Positions 26,496-35,807 of a DNA stretch of 64,000 bases are shown one piece after another. Position 1 is the stretch's first letter; every line of letters begins with the position of its first letter. Location of the stretch: contig CANPGM010000003.1 of NCBI GenBank assembly GCA_947573605.1, positions 62,001-126,000 on the forward strand, in the 5' to 3' direction. The notes beneath the pieces were generated by a model. That model was not told where the DNA came from, searched no databases, and saw nothing but the letters and a program-made list of their open reading frames with translations. The DNA comes from an uncultured Roseburia sp. (GTDB taxonomy: Bacteria; Bacillota; Clostridia; Lachnospirales; Lachnospiraceae). A program made the position numbers and the translations under genes.

Positions 26496-27559
26496 AAATA
26501 GTACAGGTGGTTCCGACGGTGGCGTTCGGCGACGCGATCGGAAATGAAACAATTGCAATTAAAAAGATGCTGTCGGATGCGGGCTATCAGACGGAGCTTT
26601 ATGCGGACGGAGTGGATAAGAGGCTTCCTTCCGATACGGCGAAGCCGGTGCAGAAACTAAAAGTATCAAAGGATGATATTGTCATCTATCATCTTGCGAC
26701 GGGAACGCCGTTGAACTACGAAATGGGAAGACTTGACTGCAGACTGTTTATCCGGTATCACAACATTACGCCGTCGAGATTTTTTAAAGGGTACAGCACA
26801 AAGCTTGCGGCGCTTGATGAAGAAGGCTACGCCGGAGCGCGGTTTCTGGCCGATAAAGCGGATCACATTCTGGCCGTTTCCGAGTACAATCTTTCCGACC
26901 TGCGGGGGATGGGCTATCAGTGCGGCGCGGATGTCGTGCCGATTTTATTAGCGCTTGACGACTATAAAAAGAAGCCGAATGAAGAGATTATAAAAAAATA
27001 TACGAGCGACGGCTATACGAATATTCTGTTTACGGGACGAATCGTGCCGAATAAGAAACACGAAGATATCATTCGGGCGTTTTATTACTATAAAACTTAT
27101 TTTAACGAAAAATCGAGGCTGATTTTTGTCGGAAACGAATCGGGCATGGAAAAATACTACAATCGTTTGAAAGATTATATCAGTCTGACTGGCTTAAAAG
27201 ATGTGATTTTTACCGGACATATTAAATTCGATGAAATTCTGGCCTGGTACAGAGCCGCCGATTTATTTCTCTGTTTAAGCGAGCACGAGGGATTCTGCGT
27301 GCCTTTGGTGGAGGCGATGTATTTTGAAGTGCCGATTCTGGCTTATGACTGCTGCGCCGTTCCCGATACGCTTGGAGAAGGCGGGATTGTAATCGACAAT
27401 AAGGAACCGCGATATGTGGCGGAATGGATGAACCGGATTCTTACGGACGAAGCGCTTATGCAGGAGATGAAGGAAGCGGGAAAGAAACGGCTTTCTGATC
27501 TTTCGAGGGAAAAGGTAGAGCGCATGTTTTTAGATTGCTTAAAAAGGCAGTTGGCGTAG
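26492..27559 (+). CDS. Family 4 glycosyltransferase
   Basis: A 355-residue GT-B enzyme starting at the ATGA overlap with the small coiled-coil gene. It has VQVVPTVAFGDAIGNETIAIKK, the acceptor-side YHNITPSRFF, ILFTGRIVPNKKHEDIIRAF and the donor site SEHEGFCVPLVEAMYFEVP. The YHLATGTPLN stretch is typical of enzymes in ABC-exported glycan loci. It is the last glycosyltransferase before the exporter genes. Confidence 0.88.
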   Translation: MKIVQVVPTVAFGDAIGNETIAIKKMLSDAGYQTELYADGVDKRLPSDTAKPVQKLKVSKDDIVIYHLATGTPLNYEMGRLDCRLFIRYHNITPSRFFKGYSTKLAALDEEGYAGARFLADKADHILAVSEYNLSDLRGMGYQCGADVVPILLALDDYKKKPNEEIIKKYTSDGYTNILFTGRIVPNKKHEDIIRAFYYYKTYFNEKSRLIFVGNESGMEKYYNRLKDYISLTGLKDVIFTGHIKFDEILAWYRAADLFLCLSEHEGFCVPLVEAMYFEVPILAYDCCAVPDTLGEGGIVIDNKEPRYVAEWMNRILTDEALMQEMKEAGKKRLSDLSREKVERMFLDCLKRQLA

Positions 27560-27613
27560 CGTACTTACGGGATACAGGTACGGAGGTTCAATCGGAAAAG
27601 AGAAAGGGTTTAC

Positions 27614-28390
27614 ATGGGTGCAATCAGAGAATTAATTGAGTACAGACAAATGATATACAGTATGGTCCGAAAAGAAATCAGAGGCAGATATAAGGGTTCG
27701 GTTCTCGGATTTATGTGGACTTTTTTAAACCCGCTGCTTCAGCTTGTAGTATATACGCTTGTTTTTTCGGTTATCATGCGCGCGGAAATTGAAAAATATT
27801 ATCTGTTCCTTTTTGTGGCGCTGGTTCCGTGGATGTTTTTTTCAGGGGCGGTCACAAGCGGCGCCGAAAGCGTTGTGGAATCGGCGGATTTGATTAAAAA
27901 AATCTATTTTCCGCGCGAGGTTCTTACAATTGCGAAAGTGACGAGCGCGTTTGTAAATATGATTCTTACGTTTGTAGCTGTTTTTTTTGTGCTGATTGTG
28001 ACCGGGTACGGAATCAATCCGGCGGCCCTTTTATTTATGCCGATCGTTATGGCAGTCGAGTATATTTTCTGCCTCGGAATTGCGATGATCGTATCGTCTC
28101 TGACCGTTTATTTCCGGGACTTGCTCTATATTTTAAATATTGTCGTTATGGCGTGGCAGTATCTGACGCCGGTTATGTATCCCGAAAGCTGGGTGCCGGA
28201 ACAGCTTATGTTTTTATGGAGGTTAAATCCAATGACGCCGGTCATTAATGCATATCGGGATATTCTCTACTATAAGAAAACGCCGGAGCTTGCAAATCTT
28301 GCGCTGGCATGTACGATAGGCGTCGTCTTCATTCTCGTCGGCTATCTGATATTTCGCAGGCTGCAGAAAGGATTTGTGGAGGAGCTGTAA
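27614..28390 (+). CDS. wzm: Polysaccharide ABC exporter permease, Wzm type
   Basis: A 258-residue ABC-2 permease with six hydrophobic segments. The N-terminal YRQMIYSMVRKEIRGRYKGS stretch and GFMWTFLNPLLQL are standard for Wzm/TagG. It forms the membrane channel for a lipid-linked glycan, paired with the ATPase whose start overlaps its stop by one base. Because the window also starts inside another Wzt gene, the locus probably holds two such exporters. Teichoic-acid export (TagG) is the main alternative reading. Confidence 0.93.
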   Translation: MGAIRELIEYRQMIYSMVRKEIRGRYKGSVLGFMWTFLNPLLQLVVYTLVFSVIMRAEIEKYYLFLFVALVPWMFFSGAVTSGAESVVESADLIKKIYFPREVLTIAKVTSAFVNMILTFVAVFFVLIVTGYGINPAALLFMPIVMAVEYIFCLGIAMIVSSLTVYFRDLLYILNIVVMAWQYLTPVMYPESWVPEQLMFLWRLNPMTPVINAYRDILYYKKTPELANLALACTIGVVFILVGYLIFRRLQKGFVEEL

Positions 28391-29772
28391 TGAATACGGG
28401 AAACGCGGTAGAGGTCAGGGATTTAAAGAAGGTATTTAAAGTATATCACGATAAAGGAAAAAGTTTAAAAGAGCGGGTGCTTTTTTTTAAACGCAGTAAA
28501 TTTGAGCGGCGTAAGGTGCTTGACGGAATCAGCTTTGACGTAAAACAGGGCGAGGCGGTCGGCATTATCGGCCACAACGGATGCGGAAAAAGCACTACCT
28601 TAAAACTTTTATCCAAAATTATTTACCCGACCGAGGGGACGATTGAGATGCGGGGAAGGGTATCCTGTTTAATTGAGCTGGGGGCGGGCTTTCACCCCGA
28701 TATGAGCGGCAGGGAAAATATCTATATGAACGCTTCCATTTTCGGACTCGGAAAAAAAGAAATCGATAAAAGAATTGACGATATTATTACATTTTCGGAA
28801 CTGGAAAAATTTATTGACGATCCGGTAAGAACATACTCTTCCGGTATGTATATGCGCCTTGCTTTTTCGGTGGCGATTAACGTGGATGCAGACATATTAC
28901 TGATCGATGAGATTTTGGCGGTGGGCGACGCGCATTTTCAGGAGAAGTGTTTTGACCGTTTAAAGGAGATTAAAAACAACGGCACTACAATCATAATTGT
29001 ATCGCACAGTCTCGGACAAATTGAAGAAATCTGCGACAGAACGATCTGGATTGACGCGGGGAAAATCAAAGAAGAGGGAGAACCTTCCGAGGTGCACGAA
29101 TCTTATCTGAACTTTATGAATGTCAGACATGAGAGTAAAAACAAGGCAGTCAGTCCGACGCCCAAACGGAAACGGGAGAGCGATAAAACATTTGTCCGTC
29201 TCGTAACGGAACAGGCCGACGGTACGACGCAGACAATATCCGCCGAATCCTTAAAGCGTGCAAAACTTGTCTTTACGGAAGAGGACAAAACGGAAAAATC
29301 GGTCTGTTTTTCGCGGGAAGGCCAGGAAACGGTGCTCTGCCGTTTTGAGGGCCAGGATCATAAAACAGATGTGACAATAAGGGAAAGCGACGTTTTGGGA
29401 TATTTAAACGCCGTTGATAATCAGGTGGCGGAGGATGTGCTGCCCGCAATGCGGCTCAATGAGAACTGTGAGCGTACGGAAGACGCGGTGCTGATAAAGC
29501 GCAAAGGCGTCATCAGCGGCCCGTATAAGACGTTAGAGCGCGGCAGATACAGGCTCTTGCTTGAAGCCGAATTTCATGAGGATATGTTTGCCGAAGTAAA
29601 CGTTACGGCGGATGCGGGAGCGTATATTATTTCCCGATATCAGTTGAAATACGGGGAGAATGAAATTGTATTTCAATTAAAAGAGCGGATGGACAATATT
29701 GAGTTCTCGATTATCAATAATGAAAATAATATTCTTGTAAAACGTATGATTCTGCAAAGTATCATAGCCTGA
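28390..29772 (+). CDS. wzt: Polysaccharide ABC exporter ATPase, Wzt type, with an unusual C-terminal beta-sandwich domain
   Basis: A 460-residue protein with ATG 28390 after GGAGGAG. The ATPase has Walker A GHNGCGKST near 62-70, the signature YSSGMYMRLAFS, Walker B ILLIDEILAVGD and the H-loop VSHSL. Residues about 245-460 form an extra domain that is not an obvious match to the canonical Wzt C-terminal fold seen in the first Wzt. Its last 90 residues (ISGPYKTLERGRYRLLLEAEF onward) resemble the tail of the next gene's protein, which has SFYGPYFKAEPGKYEAEISF. The shared piece probably binds the same glycan. The ATPase call is firm; the ligand is unknown. Confidence 0.92.
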   Translation: MNTGNAVEVRDLKKVFKVYHDKGKSLKERVLFFKRSKFERRKVLDGISFDVKQGEAVGIIGHNGCGKSTTLKLLSKIIYPTEGTIEMRGRVSCLIELGAGFHPDMSGRENIYMNASIFGLGKKEIDKRIDDIITFSELEKFIDDPVRTYSSGMYMRLAFSVAINVDADILLIDEILAVGDAHFQEKCFDRLKEIKNNGTTIIIVSHSLGQIEEICDRTIWIDAGKIKEEGEPSEVHESYLNFMNVRHESKNKAVSPTPKRKRESDKTFVRLVTEQADGTTQTISAESLKRAKLVFTEEDKTEKSVCFSREGQETVLCRFEGQDHKTDVTIRESDVLGYLNAVDNQVAEDVLPAMRLNENCERTEDAVLIKRKGVISGPYKTLERGRYRLLLEAEFHEDMFAEVNVTADAGAYIISRYQLKYGENEIVFQLKERMDNIEFSIINNENNILVKRMILQSIIA

Positions 29773-29805
29773 TGACAGCAGGGCGGGAAGGAAGGGAGGA
29801 TGCGT

Positions 29806-32229
29806 ATGATGCCTGCGTCGATCATAGGCGCCGTTGTTTTATGCGGCGTTTTTTTCTATGGAACGTCAGTGTTTTATAAAATCTTAGTGTCCGAGGCGGA
29901 AGGGATCGAGACGGGAGAAGGAGCGGCGCTCTCTTTTGGCGTCAGTCTTGTGATGCTTGCCGCGTCCGCGACGGCGCTTGCGCTGATCAGAATTTTTTCC
30001 GTTCCTTCTCTGATTTTGTGCTATGGAGCGGCGGCGGGAACGGCTCATGTTCTGGCCTGCCGTTTTCGGAAGATTTCTCTTTTCAAAAGAGCGGAGAAAA
30101 CGGCGGAAAAAAGACATTTTTCCGACGCGCCTCTGATTTTGATTTTGCTTGCCGCGGGAAGTCTTTTTTTTCTGTTTCCCAGCAATTACATGTGGACGGG
30201 AAGAGACTACGGTATGTATATTGTAAATGCGGTACATACTGCGGAAACGGGCGGCGCCCGATATGAGACGGATTCTTTTTTAAATGAAAATTACGAAGAG
30301 ATCAAAGAGTTTGTCGAGATCGGATATCCGGCGCTTTTTTCCTCCTATGAAGATTTAATCAGCGAGCGGCCCGGCGATATCAACGCGCAGTTTCTGCCGC
30401 TGTACTGGTGTTTGCTGTCGGTCGGCTATGCCGTCGGCGGATTTTCCGTACTGATCCGTATGACGGCGGTTGTGACGTTACTTTCCATAAGCGTTTTTTA
30501 TTACTTTGTCAAGCGGTTTTTTTCGAAAAAAGCGGCCGTATTATCTGCAGCGCTGCTTGCGTTTTGTCCCGCGGAGCTCTGGGGAGCCCGGATTACGCAG
30601 TCGGAGCAGCTCATGCAGTTAATTGTACTTTTAATGTGTTTTCTCTTTGCCGTCGGATGGCGTCAGCGACGGTCTGTGTATTTACAGCTTGCGGCAGGTA
30701 TTGCCGGAATCGGATGTTTTTGCCGGATGGACCATTATATTATGGGGATCGGGCTTCTTTGCTGCTGCATTTACGCAGCGCTTTTTTGTACGGCTTTAAA
30801 GAAAAGCATGTTTCGCGTGACCGTGCATTATATGATATGGGTGCTGCTTTCGTTTTCCTACGGCTTTGCCTTTCACTATCATTATTATATAGAACACTGG
30901 GAAAACGGGGCCCTGCAGTATCTGATACTGGCGAACGCCCTTTTGTTTCTTTTCTATACGTTTTGTTATTTTATCGGCGATCATGTGGCTGCGCGTTTTA
31001 AAGAACGCAACAATTTCCTTTTTTTTCTCTGTAAAAAAAGGAAGGTTGTGACAGGCGCGGCGGCGCTTCTTTTCCTTGTGTACGGTTTCTTTTATTTAAA
31101 ACCGTATGCGCTGTTAAACGGAGAAAAAACGGCGGGCGTGCTCGCGCAGTACGCTTGGTATATCTGTCCCGTTACGCTTGCGTTCGCGCTGTACGGATTT
31201 TATAAAAAGTGTCTGGTGGAAAGCCGCAGGGAATTTGACAGTTTAGAGGCCGTGTTATTGTTTTTGATTTCAGGGCTTGGCTCGTTGCTTCTGTATTCGG
31301 CAAAACCTTCGATTTCAATGGATCATTTTTGGATGAGCAGACGGTTTCTTCCGATTAATTTTCCGCTTCTGATTTGTTTCGGAATGTATGGCGTAAGCAG
31401 CCTTGCACAGCAGAAAAAAAGGATTGCGAAAGCGGCGGCAATCGTCTCCGCCGTCTTTATTTTTCTGTATACGGGCTGGAGAGATAAGGAGATCTGGAAT
31501 ATGCGTTCTTACGCGGGTATGACGGCGGCCTATGACAGGATTTCGGAAGCGATACCGGAAGATGCATTTGTACTAACCGCAAACGAGGGAGCGGCGGCGG
31601 CGCTTCGTTATATTTATCATAAAAACGTATATATGCTGAAAAGAGACTTTGACGCCGAAAGCGTAAGCCGTTATCTGGCGTCTCATGACAATGTGTATCT
31701 TTTCGGCGGGCTGCGGGAATCGGCCGTGCCGTGGGGAATTGACGCGGAGGTGATCATAACGCAGACGATTGCGACGACGGCCCCGGAACGTACTTACGGA
31801 AGCTTTCCGGAGCGGACGGCGGAGGAAAGCAGGAACGGGGACGTCTTTCGCCTTCGCGCCGCAGAGGCGGATACGGTTGAACTCGGACCGTATTTCATCG
31901 GCGAAGGAGATTCGGAGCGGACGCCGGACGGGGCGTGGGTGTTAAACGGGATCGGAACGTCCTTTTACGGACCGTATTTTAAAGCCGAACCGGGGAAATA
32001 CGAAGCCGAGATCTCTTTTTTGCGGGAGAGCGAACCGGACGGGGCGGTCGGAACGCTTGAGATTGTCGTAGACGGGGAAGTAAACGAGCGAATGGAAATC
32101 CGGCAGGGAAAGCAAAAGCTGTGTTTTACGTTAGAAGAGACCGGCAGTTTGCTTGAATTTCGTTTTATAAAGGAAGCGGAAGGCAGAGCGGTCTGCGAAT
32201 CGATTTTGCTAAAACGCATTTCCGCCTGA
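29806..32229 (+). CDS. GT-C-like polytopic glycosyltransferase with C-terminal beta-sandwich domain
   Basis: About 807 residues. ATG 29806 or 29809 lies 6-9 bases after GGGAGG; ATG 29800 abuts that signal and is unlikely. There are roughly 12 membrane helices. The first large outer loop contains TGRDYGMYIVNAVH, with an acidic residue placed as in GT-C enzymes of the ArnT/PMT kind, and a long soluble C-terminal part begins near 560. The last 100 residues contain YGPYFKAEPGKYEAEISF, a module also present at the end of the preceding Wzt. GT-C enzymes move sugar from a polyprenyl phosphate to an acceptor on the outer membrane face, so this one may decorate the exported glycan. The donor may come from the GT2 at 35808. 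Confidence 0.72.
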   Translation: MMPASIIGAVVLCGVFFYGTSVFYKILVSEAEGIETGEGAALSFGVSLVMLAASATALALIRIFSVPSLILCYGAAAGTAHVLACRFRKISLFKRAEKTAEKRHFSDAPLILILLAAGSLFFLFPSNYMWTGRDYGMYIVNAVHTAETGGARYETDSFLNENYEEIKEFVEIGYPALFSSYEDLISERPGDINAQFLPLYWCLLSVGYAVGGFSVLIRMTAVVTLLSISVFYYFVKRFFSKKAAVLSAALLAFCPAELWGARITQSEQLMQLIVLLMCFLFAVGWRQRRSVYLQLAAGIAGIGCFCRMDHYIMGIGLLCCCIYAALFCTALKKSMFRVTVHYMIWVLLSFSYGFAFHYHYYIEHWENGALQYLILANALLFLFYTFCYFIGDHVAARFKERNNFLFFLCKKRKVVTGAAALLFLVYGFFYLKPYALLNGEKTAGVLAQYAWYICPVTLAFALYGFYKKCLVESRREFDSLEAVLLFLISGLGSLLLYSAKPSISMDHFWMSRRFLPINFPLLICFGMYGVSSLAQQKKRIAKAAAIVSAVFIFLYTGWRDKEIWNMRSYAGMTAAYDRISEAIPEDAFVLTANEGAAAALRYIYHKNVYMLKRDFDAESVSRYLASHDNVYLFGGLRESAVPWGIDAEVIITQTIATTAPERTYGSFPERTAEESRNGDVFRLRAAEADTVELGPYFIGEGDSERTPDGAWVLNGIGTSFYGPYFKAEPGKYEAEISFLRESEPDGAVGTLEIVVDGEVNERMEIRQGKQKLCFTLEETGSLLEFRFIKEAEGRAVCESILLKRISA

Positions 32230-32280
32230 ATAACGGCGGGAATTTCAGAAAAGATTAAGAATTTTGGCAGCATTTAGTTA

Positions 32281-32308
32281 TTGCAGTCGAAAGCGCTTTT
32301 TGTATAAT
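32281..32308 (+). promoter_or_regulatory. Sigma-A-type promoter for the interrupted GH25 surface-protein gene
   Basis: TTGCAG and a perfect TATAAT are separated by 16 bases, in the 133-base gap after the GT-C gene. Transcription would start about 50 bases before ATG 32363. GGAGG at 32346-32350 is the ribosome binding site. Confidence 0.7.
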
Positions 32309-32362
32309 AGAAATGTATTGTTGACGAAAATAAAGGAAAGGGAATGGAGGACAGGCTAAATT

Positions 32363-32905
32363 ATGAGAAGACTGTTAGCAAGATGTTTATCGGGTCTGCT
32401 CTGCGGCGTTTTATTGTTCAATACGCCGCTTGCACCGGCGTATGCTGCGGAATCAGGGGATACGTTTCAGTGGGAAGAAATAAGCGGAACTGAAGAAATC
32501 ACAGAGAATGAAACCGGGACGGAGAAGGATACCGAAACGGAAGGAACCGAATCGTCTGAAACGGAAGGATCTGCGCCGGCCGGGAAGGATGAGACGGAAG
32601 GAGGCTCCGATTCGACCGAAGCGGATGATCCGGAGGGGGGATCCGAATCAGACGGGACGGAAAGCACGGAGAGTTCCGACATAACATTTACGGAGGAAGA
32701 GACAGAGGAAGGAGATAATCTGCCGGAGTATCGGGAGATGACGCTGGAGGAAAAGCTTTTGGAGGATCCGATGGCATGGAGCGAGCTCAATGAGACTGCG
32801 GACGAGGGGGAAGAGGTTTCTTTGCATTCTCTATCCAATCAGAATTATGTGCATGACTCCAAATTTAACGGATATAAGATTTCGGAAGGAATCGACGTTT
32901 CCTAA
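32363..32905 (+). CDS. Secreted GH25-transglutaminase-CWBR2 protein, N-terminal fragment before an in-frame TAA
   Basis: A 180-residue product with a signal peptide (about 1-29, ending PAYAAE), then an acidic Thr/Ser/Glu-rich spacer of about 120 residues, then the first strand of a GH25 lysozyme domain, GIDVS. The catalytic Asp178 lies in that strand. The next codon is TAA, and the same frame resumes at once with TGG and continues for more than 900 codons. GH25 enzymes normally read GIDVSxW here, often with tyrosine at x, so a tyrosine codon seems to have become TAA by one base change. Alone this fragment would be a short secreted acidic peptide. It forms one interrupted gene with the next entry. 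Confidence 0.7.
   Translation: MRRLLARCLSGLLCGVLLFNTPLAPAYAAESGDTFQWEEISGTEEITENETGTEKDTETEGTESSETEGSAPAGKDETEGGSDSTEADDPEGGSESDGTESTESSDITFTEEETEEGDNLPEYREMTLEEKLLEDPMAWSELNETADEGEEVSLHSLSNQNYVHDSKFNGYKISEGIDVS
32903..32905 (+). other. In-frame TAA interrupting the GH25 domain
   Basis: The frame is identical before and after this codon, and the encoded domain is continuous across it. The stop separates the two catalytic acids of GH25 (Asp178 of the upstream part; Asp88/Glu90 of the downstream part). An ATG lies 3 bases later (32909), so restart is conceivable, though the downstream product would lack a signal peptide. Confidence 0.8.
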
Positions 32906-32908
32906 TGG

Positions 32909-35689
32909 ATGCTTGAAATCGACTGGAATAAAGTAAAAGCGGCCGGAGCGGAATTTGTTTTTATCCGTGCCTGCTACCGCGGCTATACCAGCGGTACGAT
33001 GAATATAGACGAGAATTTTGTGAAGAATATTAACGGAGCGTTGAACGCCGGCTTAAAAGTAGGAGCTTATGTATTTTCACAGGCGATTACGGAGGCCGAG
33101 GCCATACATGAAGCGGATTATATTCTTTCGCTTGTAAAGGGATATAACCTTGCGCTGCCGGTTGTTATGGACTTTGAATATGCTTCCGGCCAGAACGGCT
33201 CGACCGGAAGACTTTACAATGCAAAGCTTTCCAATCAGGCGGCGACCGGTATCTGCAATGCATTCTTAAACCGCGTTTCGAGCGCCGGTTATAAGCCGCT
33301 GCTCTACGCAAATAAGACGATGTTAGAGCAGCATTTAAATGTAGCGAGCATTGCGGACAAGCATCCCATCTGGCTTGCTCATTATACGACAAAGACGGAT
33401 TACAAGGGAGACTACAGTTTCTGGCAGTATTCCAGCAAAGGAAGCGTCAGCGGTATCAGCGGCAATGTCGATTTGAATTTCTGGTACATAAAGCCGGAGG
33501 ATAAGCCGACGCGCGTGGATATCAACAGAACGAGACGGTTTACCCGTGAGGGAGGCGTCAATACCGGTTATTATCCGGTAGAGGCTTCGAAAGCTTATAA
33601 CGGCGCGATAGAGCAGATTATTGCACAGCGTGCGACGGAGGCGTTAAACAAAGGGGAGAACAGTTTTGAAATCCGCGATTTAAACCTGAATACAGGAACG
33701 CCGAATCATCTGACGTCAATGCAAAATACGATTTTTACGCTGCTGGATACAAACTATCAGTTTTTTTATGTGGACAGTTTCGGATATCAGTATAATGCTG
33801 CAAACGGAGCGATTACACATCTTTACTTCCGCTATTTTCCGGGATACGCCAATTCGGACGGCTCGGTAAACAAAGACGCGGTAAATCGTGAGCTTGGCGT
33901 GCTGAATACGGCGCTGGATGAAGCGTACGGCTGCATAAAACCGCAGATGTCCAATGTAGAAAAGATTCTGGCGGTTCATGACTATCTTGCCACGGTCTGC
34001 GATTATGACGGTGAAAATTATATGAACCATACGGTTCCGGCAACTTCGTATACGATTCTTGGAACGCTTGCGGCGGGCTCGGCTGTCGCGCAGGGATATG
34101 CGCTGACGTTTTCTACGCTGATGCGGAGAGCGGGAATCGACAGCTATGTGGTAGCAAGCACATCTATGAATCATGTATGGAATCTGGTGTCGATAAACGG
34201 CAGCTGGTATCATGTGGATGTTACGAAGGACGATCCGGTCTGGATTTACGGTACTACTTCTTTCGGCAGGCCGAACAATGATTTTGCGGATGAAGGATAT
34301 GTCAGCCACCGCTATTTCTTAAAGAGCGACGCCGAGATGACGGAGCATTACGGTTATCAGGGCGCAGTACCTGCGGCAGGCAACAGCAATGCGTTTATCG
34401 GGTATGTGTTCTACGGCATGGATCAGAAAATGAATTATTATGATTCATACTGGTACTGCTTAAACAACAGCGGCGCCGTTTCAACCGGAGGCGTCAAAAA
34501 GGCAAAGATTGACGGAAGCAATTCCATGATCATTTCTCTGAAAAACGCTGCAAATTATGTCATTGGTATCGACAATCTCCTCTACTATGCGACGGCGGCC
34601 GGTGTTTACGCTTATAATATCGCCAGCGGCAGCGAGCAGGTAATTGCCGATATTACGCAGAAATACCCTGGTTATGAGCTTTCGGAGCTTACATTTAAAG
34701 GACAGCAGTTAAAAGGCGTGCTTTATAATAACAGCACCAGAGATTTCCTGCGCGTGACGTTCGATTCCGCAGTCCGCATCAGCGGTCTGACCAGATATGC
34801 AACGGCGATTGAAGCGGCGGAGATTATGCGAAACAGTGAGGCGGTCATAAAGAACAACGGAAAATTCCCGGCGGTTGTAGTTGCGAATGCGGATAATTTC
34901 CCGGACGCGCTTTCCGGCAGCACGCTTGCGGCGCAGAATCACGCTCCGATTCTTCTGGTAGGAAAATCGGGAGGCGGAACGCAGGAAACGCTTGATTACA
35001 TCAATAAATATGTGGATAAGGCGGGTAAAGTTTATCTGCTTGGCGGAACGGGCGCGATTCCGGAGGCGGTGGAGAAGTCGCTTCAGTACTACGGTTTCTC
35101 CAGCATCAGGCGTCTTGCCGGTATGACGCGGTATGAGACGAACCTTCAGATTATTAATGAAATGACGTTTGATGTCGGCACGGATGTAATTATTGCCAGC
35201 GGAAAGAACTACGCAGACAGCCTGTCTGTTTCCAGTATTGCAGGAATAAGGAATATGCCGATTTTCCTTGTCGGAGATACGATGGATTATGCGACGATTT
35301 TGACAATCGGAAGAATTACTCCGGCAAATATTTACATTATCGGCGGAACGGGGGCGGTAAATACTACCGTGGAAAGTCAGGCGAGAAATCTCTGTTCCAA
35401 CGTAAAACGGATTATGGGATATAACCGTTACGATACGTCGCTTGAAGTAGCAAGATTTTTCGGAATGTATAATTCGGATACGGCGATCTTTGCATACGGG
35501 GGCAATTTCCCGGACGGACTCGCCGGAGGCGTGCTTGCTGCGTCATTAAACGCGCCGGTCATTCTGGTATCCAATTATGATTATGGCGATCAGGAGAGCT
35601 TTTTAAAGAACAGCCGGATTACGCAGACCTACATTATGGGCGGAACGTCGGTAATTTCTAATAATACGTTGCAGCATTTAAAGAAATAA
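32909..35689 (+). CDS. GH25-transglutaminase-CWBR2 protein, C-terminal part of an interrupted gene
   Basis: A 926-residue frame. Residues 1-195 complete a GH25 muramidase domain (IDWNKVKAAG, VVMDFEYA with Asp88 and Glu90, FWQYSSKG). Residues about 345-455 are transglutaminase-like: the His422 (NHVWNLV) and Asp437 (HVDVTKDDP) of the triad are present but the cysteine position is Ala394 (AVAQGYA). The last 310 residues carry three CWBR2 cell-wall-binding repeats (ANADNFPDALSG, GKNYADSLSVSS, YGGNFPDGLAGG). The intact relative at 45175 keeps the cysteine. The gene thus has two separate defects. Such proteins sit on the cell wall non-covalently. Only an unexported internal restart product could be made unless the stop is suppressed or is a sequencing error. 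Confidence 0.7.
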   Translation: MLEIDWNKVKAAGAEFVFIRACYRGYTSGTMNIDENFVKNINGALNAGLKVGAYVFSQAITEAEAIHEADYILSLVKGYNLALPVVMDFEYASGQNGSTGRLYNAKLSNQAATGICNAFLNRVSSAGYKPLLYANKTMLEQHLNVASIADKHPIWLAHYTTKTDYKGDYSFWQYSSKGSVSGISGNVDLNFWYIKPEDKPTRVDINRTRRFTREGGVNTGYYPVEASKAYNGAIEQIIAQRATEALNKGENSFEIRDLNLNTGTPNHLTSMQNTIFTLLDTNYQFFYVDSFGYQYNAANGAITHLYFRYFPGYANSDGSVNKDAVNRELGVLNTALDEAYGCIKPQMSNVEKILAVHDYLATVCDYDGENYMNHTVPATSYTILGTLAAGSAVAQGYALTFSTLMRRAGIDSYVVASTSMNHVWNLVSINGSWYHVDVTKDDPVWIYGTTSFGRPNNDFADEGYVSHRYFLKSDAEMTEHYGYQGAVPAAGNSNAFIGYVFYGMDQKMNYYDSYWYCLNNSGAVSTGGVKKAKIDGSNSMIISLKNAANYVIGIDNLLYYATAAGVYAYNIASGSEQVIADITQKYPGYELSELTFKGQQLKGVLYNNSTRDFLRVTFDSAVRISGLTRYATAIEAAEIMRNSEAVIKNNGKFPAVVVANADNFPDALSGSTLAAQNHAPILLVGKSGGGTQETLDYINKYVDKAGKVYLLGGTGAIPEAVEKSLQYYGFSSIRRLAGMTRYETNLQIINEMTFDVGTDVIIASGKNYADSLSVSSIAGIRNMPIFLVGDTMDYATILTIGRITPANIYIIGGTGAVNTTVESQARNLCSNVKRIMGYNRYDTSLEVARFFGMYNSDTAIFAYGGNFPDGLAGGVLAASLNAPVILVSNYDYGDQESFLKNSRITQTYIMGGTSVISNNTLQHLKK

Positions 35690-35704
35690 AAGATTTGTTG
35701 TATG

Positions 35705-35741
35705 CACATCCGCTCCCGCAAAAATGCGGGGTGCGGATGTG
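35705..35741 (+). terminator. Hairpin at the end of the interrupted surface-protein gene
   Basis: CACATCCGC and GCGGATGTG form a 9-pair stem, extended by CCCGC/GCGGG around an AAAAAT loop. It begins 15 bases after the stop. The T-run is weak (TTGTCATGT) and overlaps the next promoter. Confidence 0.65.
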
Positions 35742-35770
35742 TTGTCATGTCAGAGCAGACGTGTTACAAT
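35742..35770 (+). promoter_or_regulatory. Sigma-A-type promoter for the second glycan module
   Basis: TTGTCA and TACAAT are separated by exactly 17 bases. It lies between the hairpin and the ribosome binding site GGAGGAAGG of the gene at 35808, so the 35.8-45 kb block can be transcribed separately from the first locus. Confidence 0.7.
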
Positions 35771-35807
35771 AGGATGCGTCAGTATCTTACAAACCGGAGG
35801 AAGGCAG

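Noticed and set aside
32903-32905. Selenocysteine or programmed readthrough at the GH25 stop
   Set aside because: The codon is TAA, not TGA or TAG, and no recoding structure is obvious; a point mutation is simpler.
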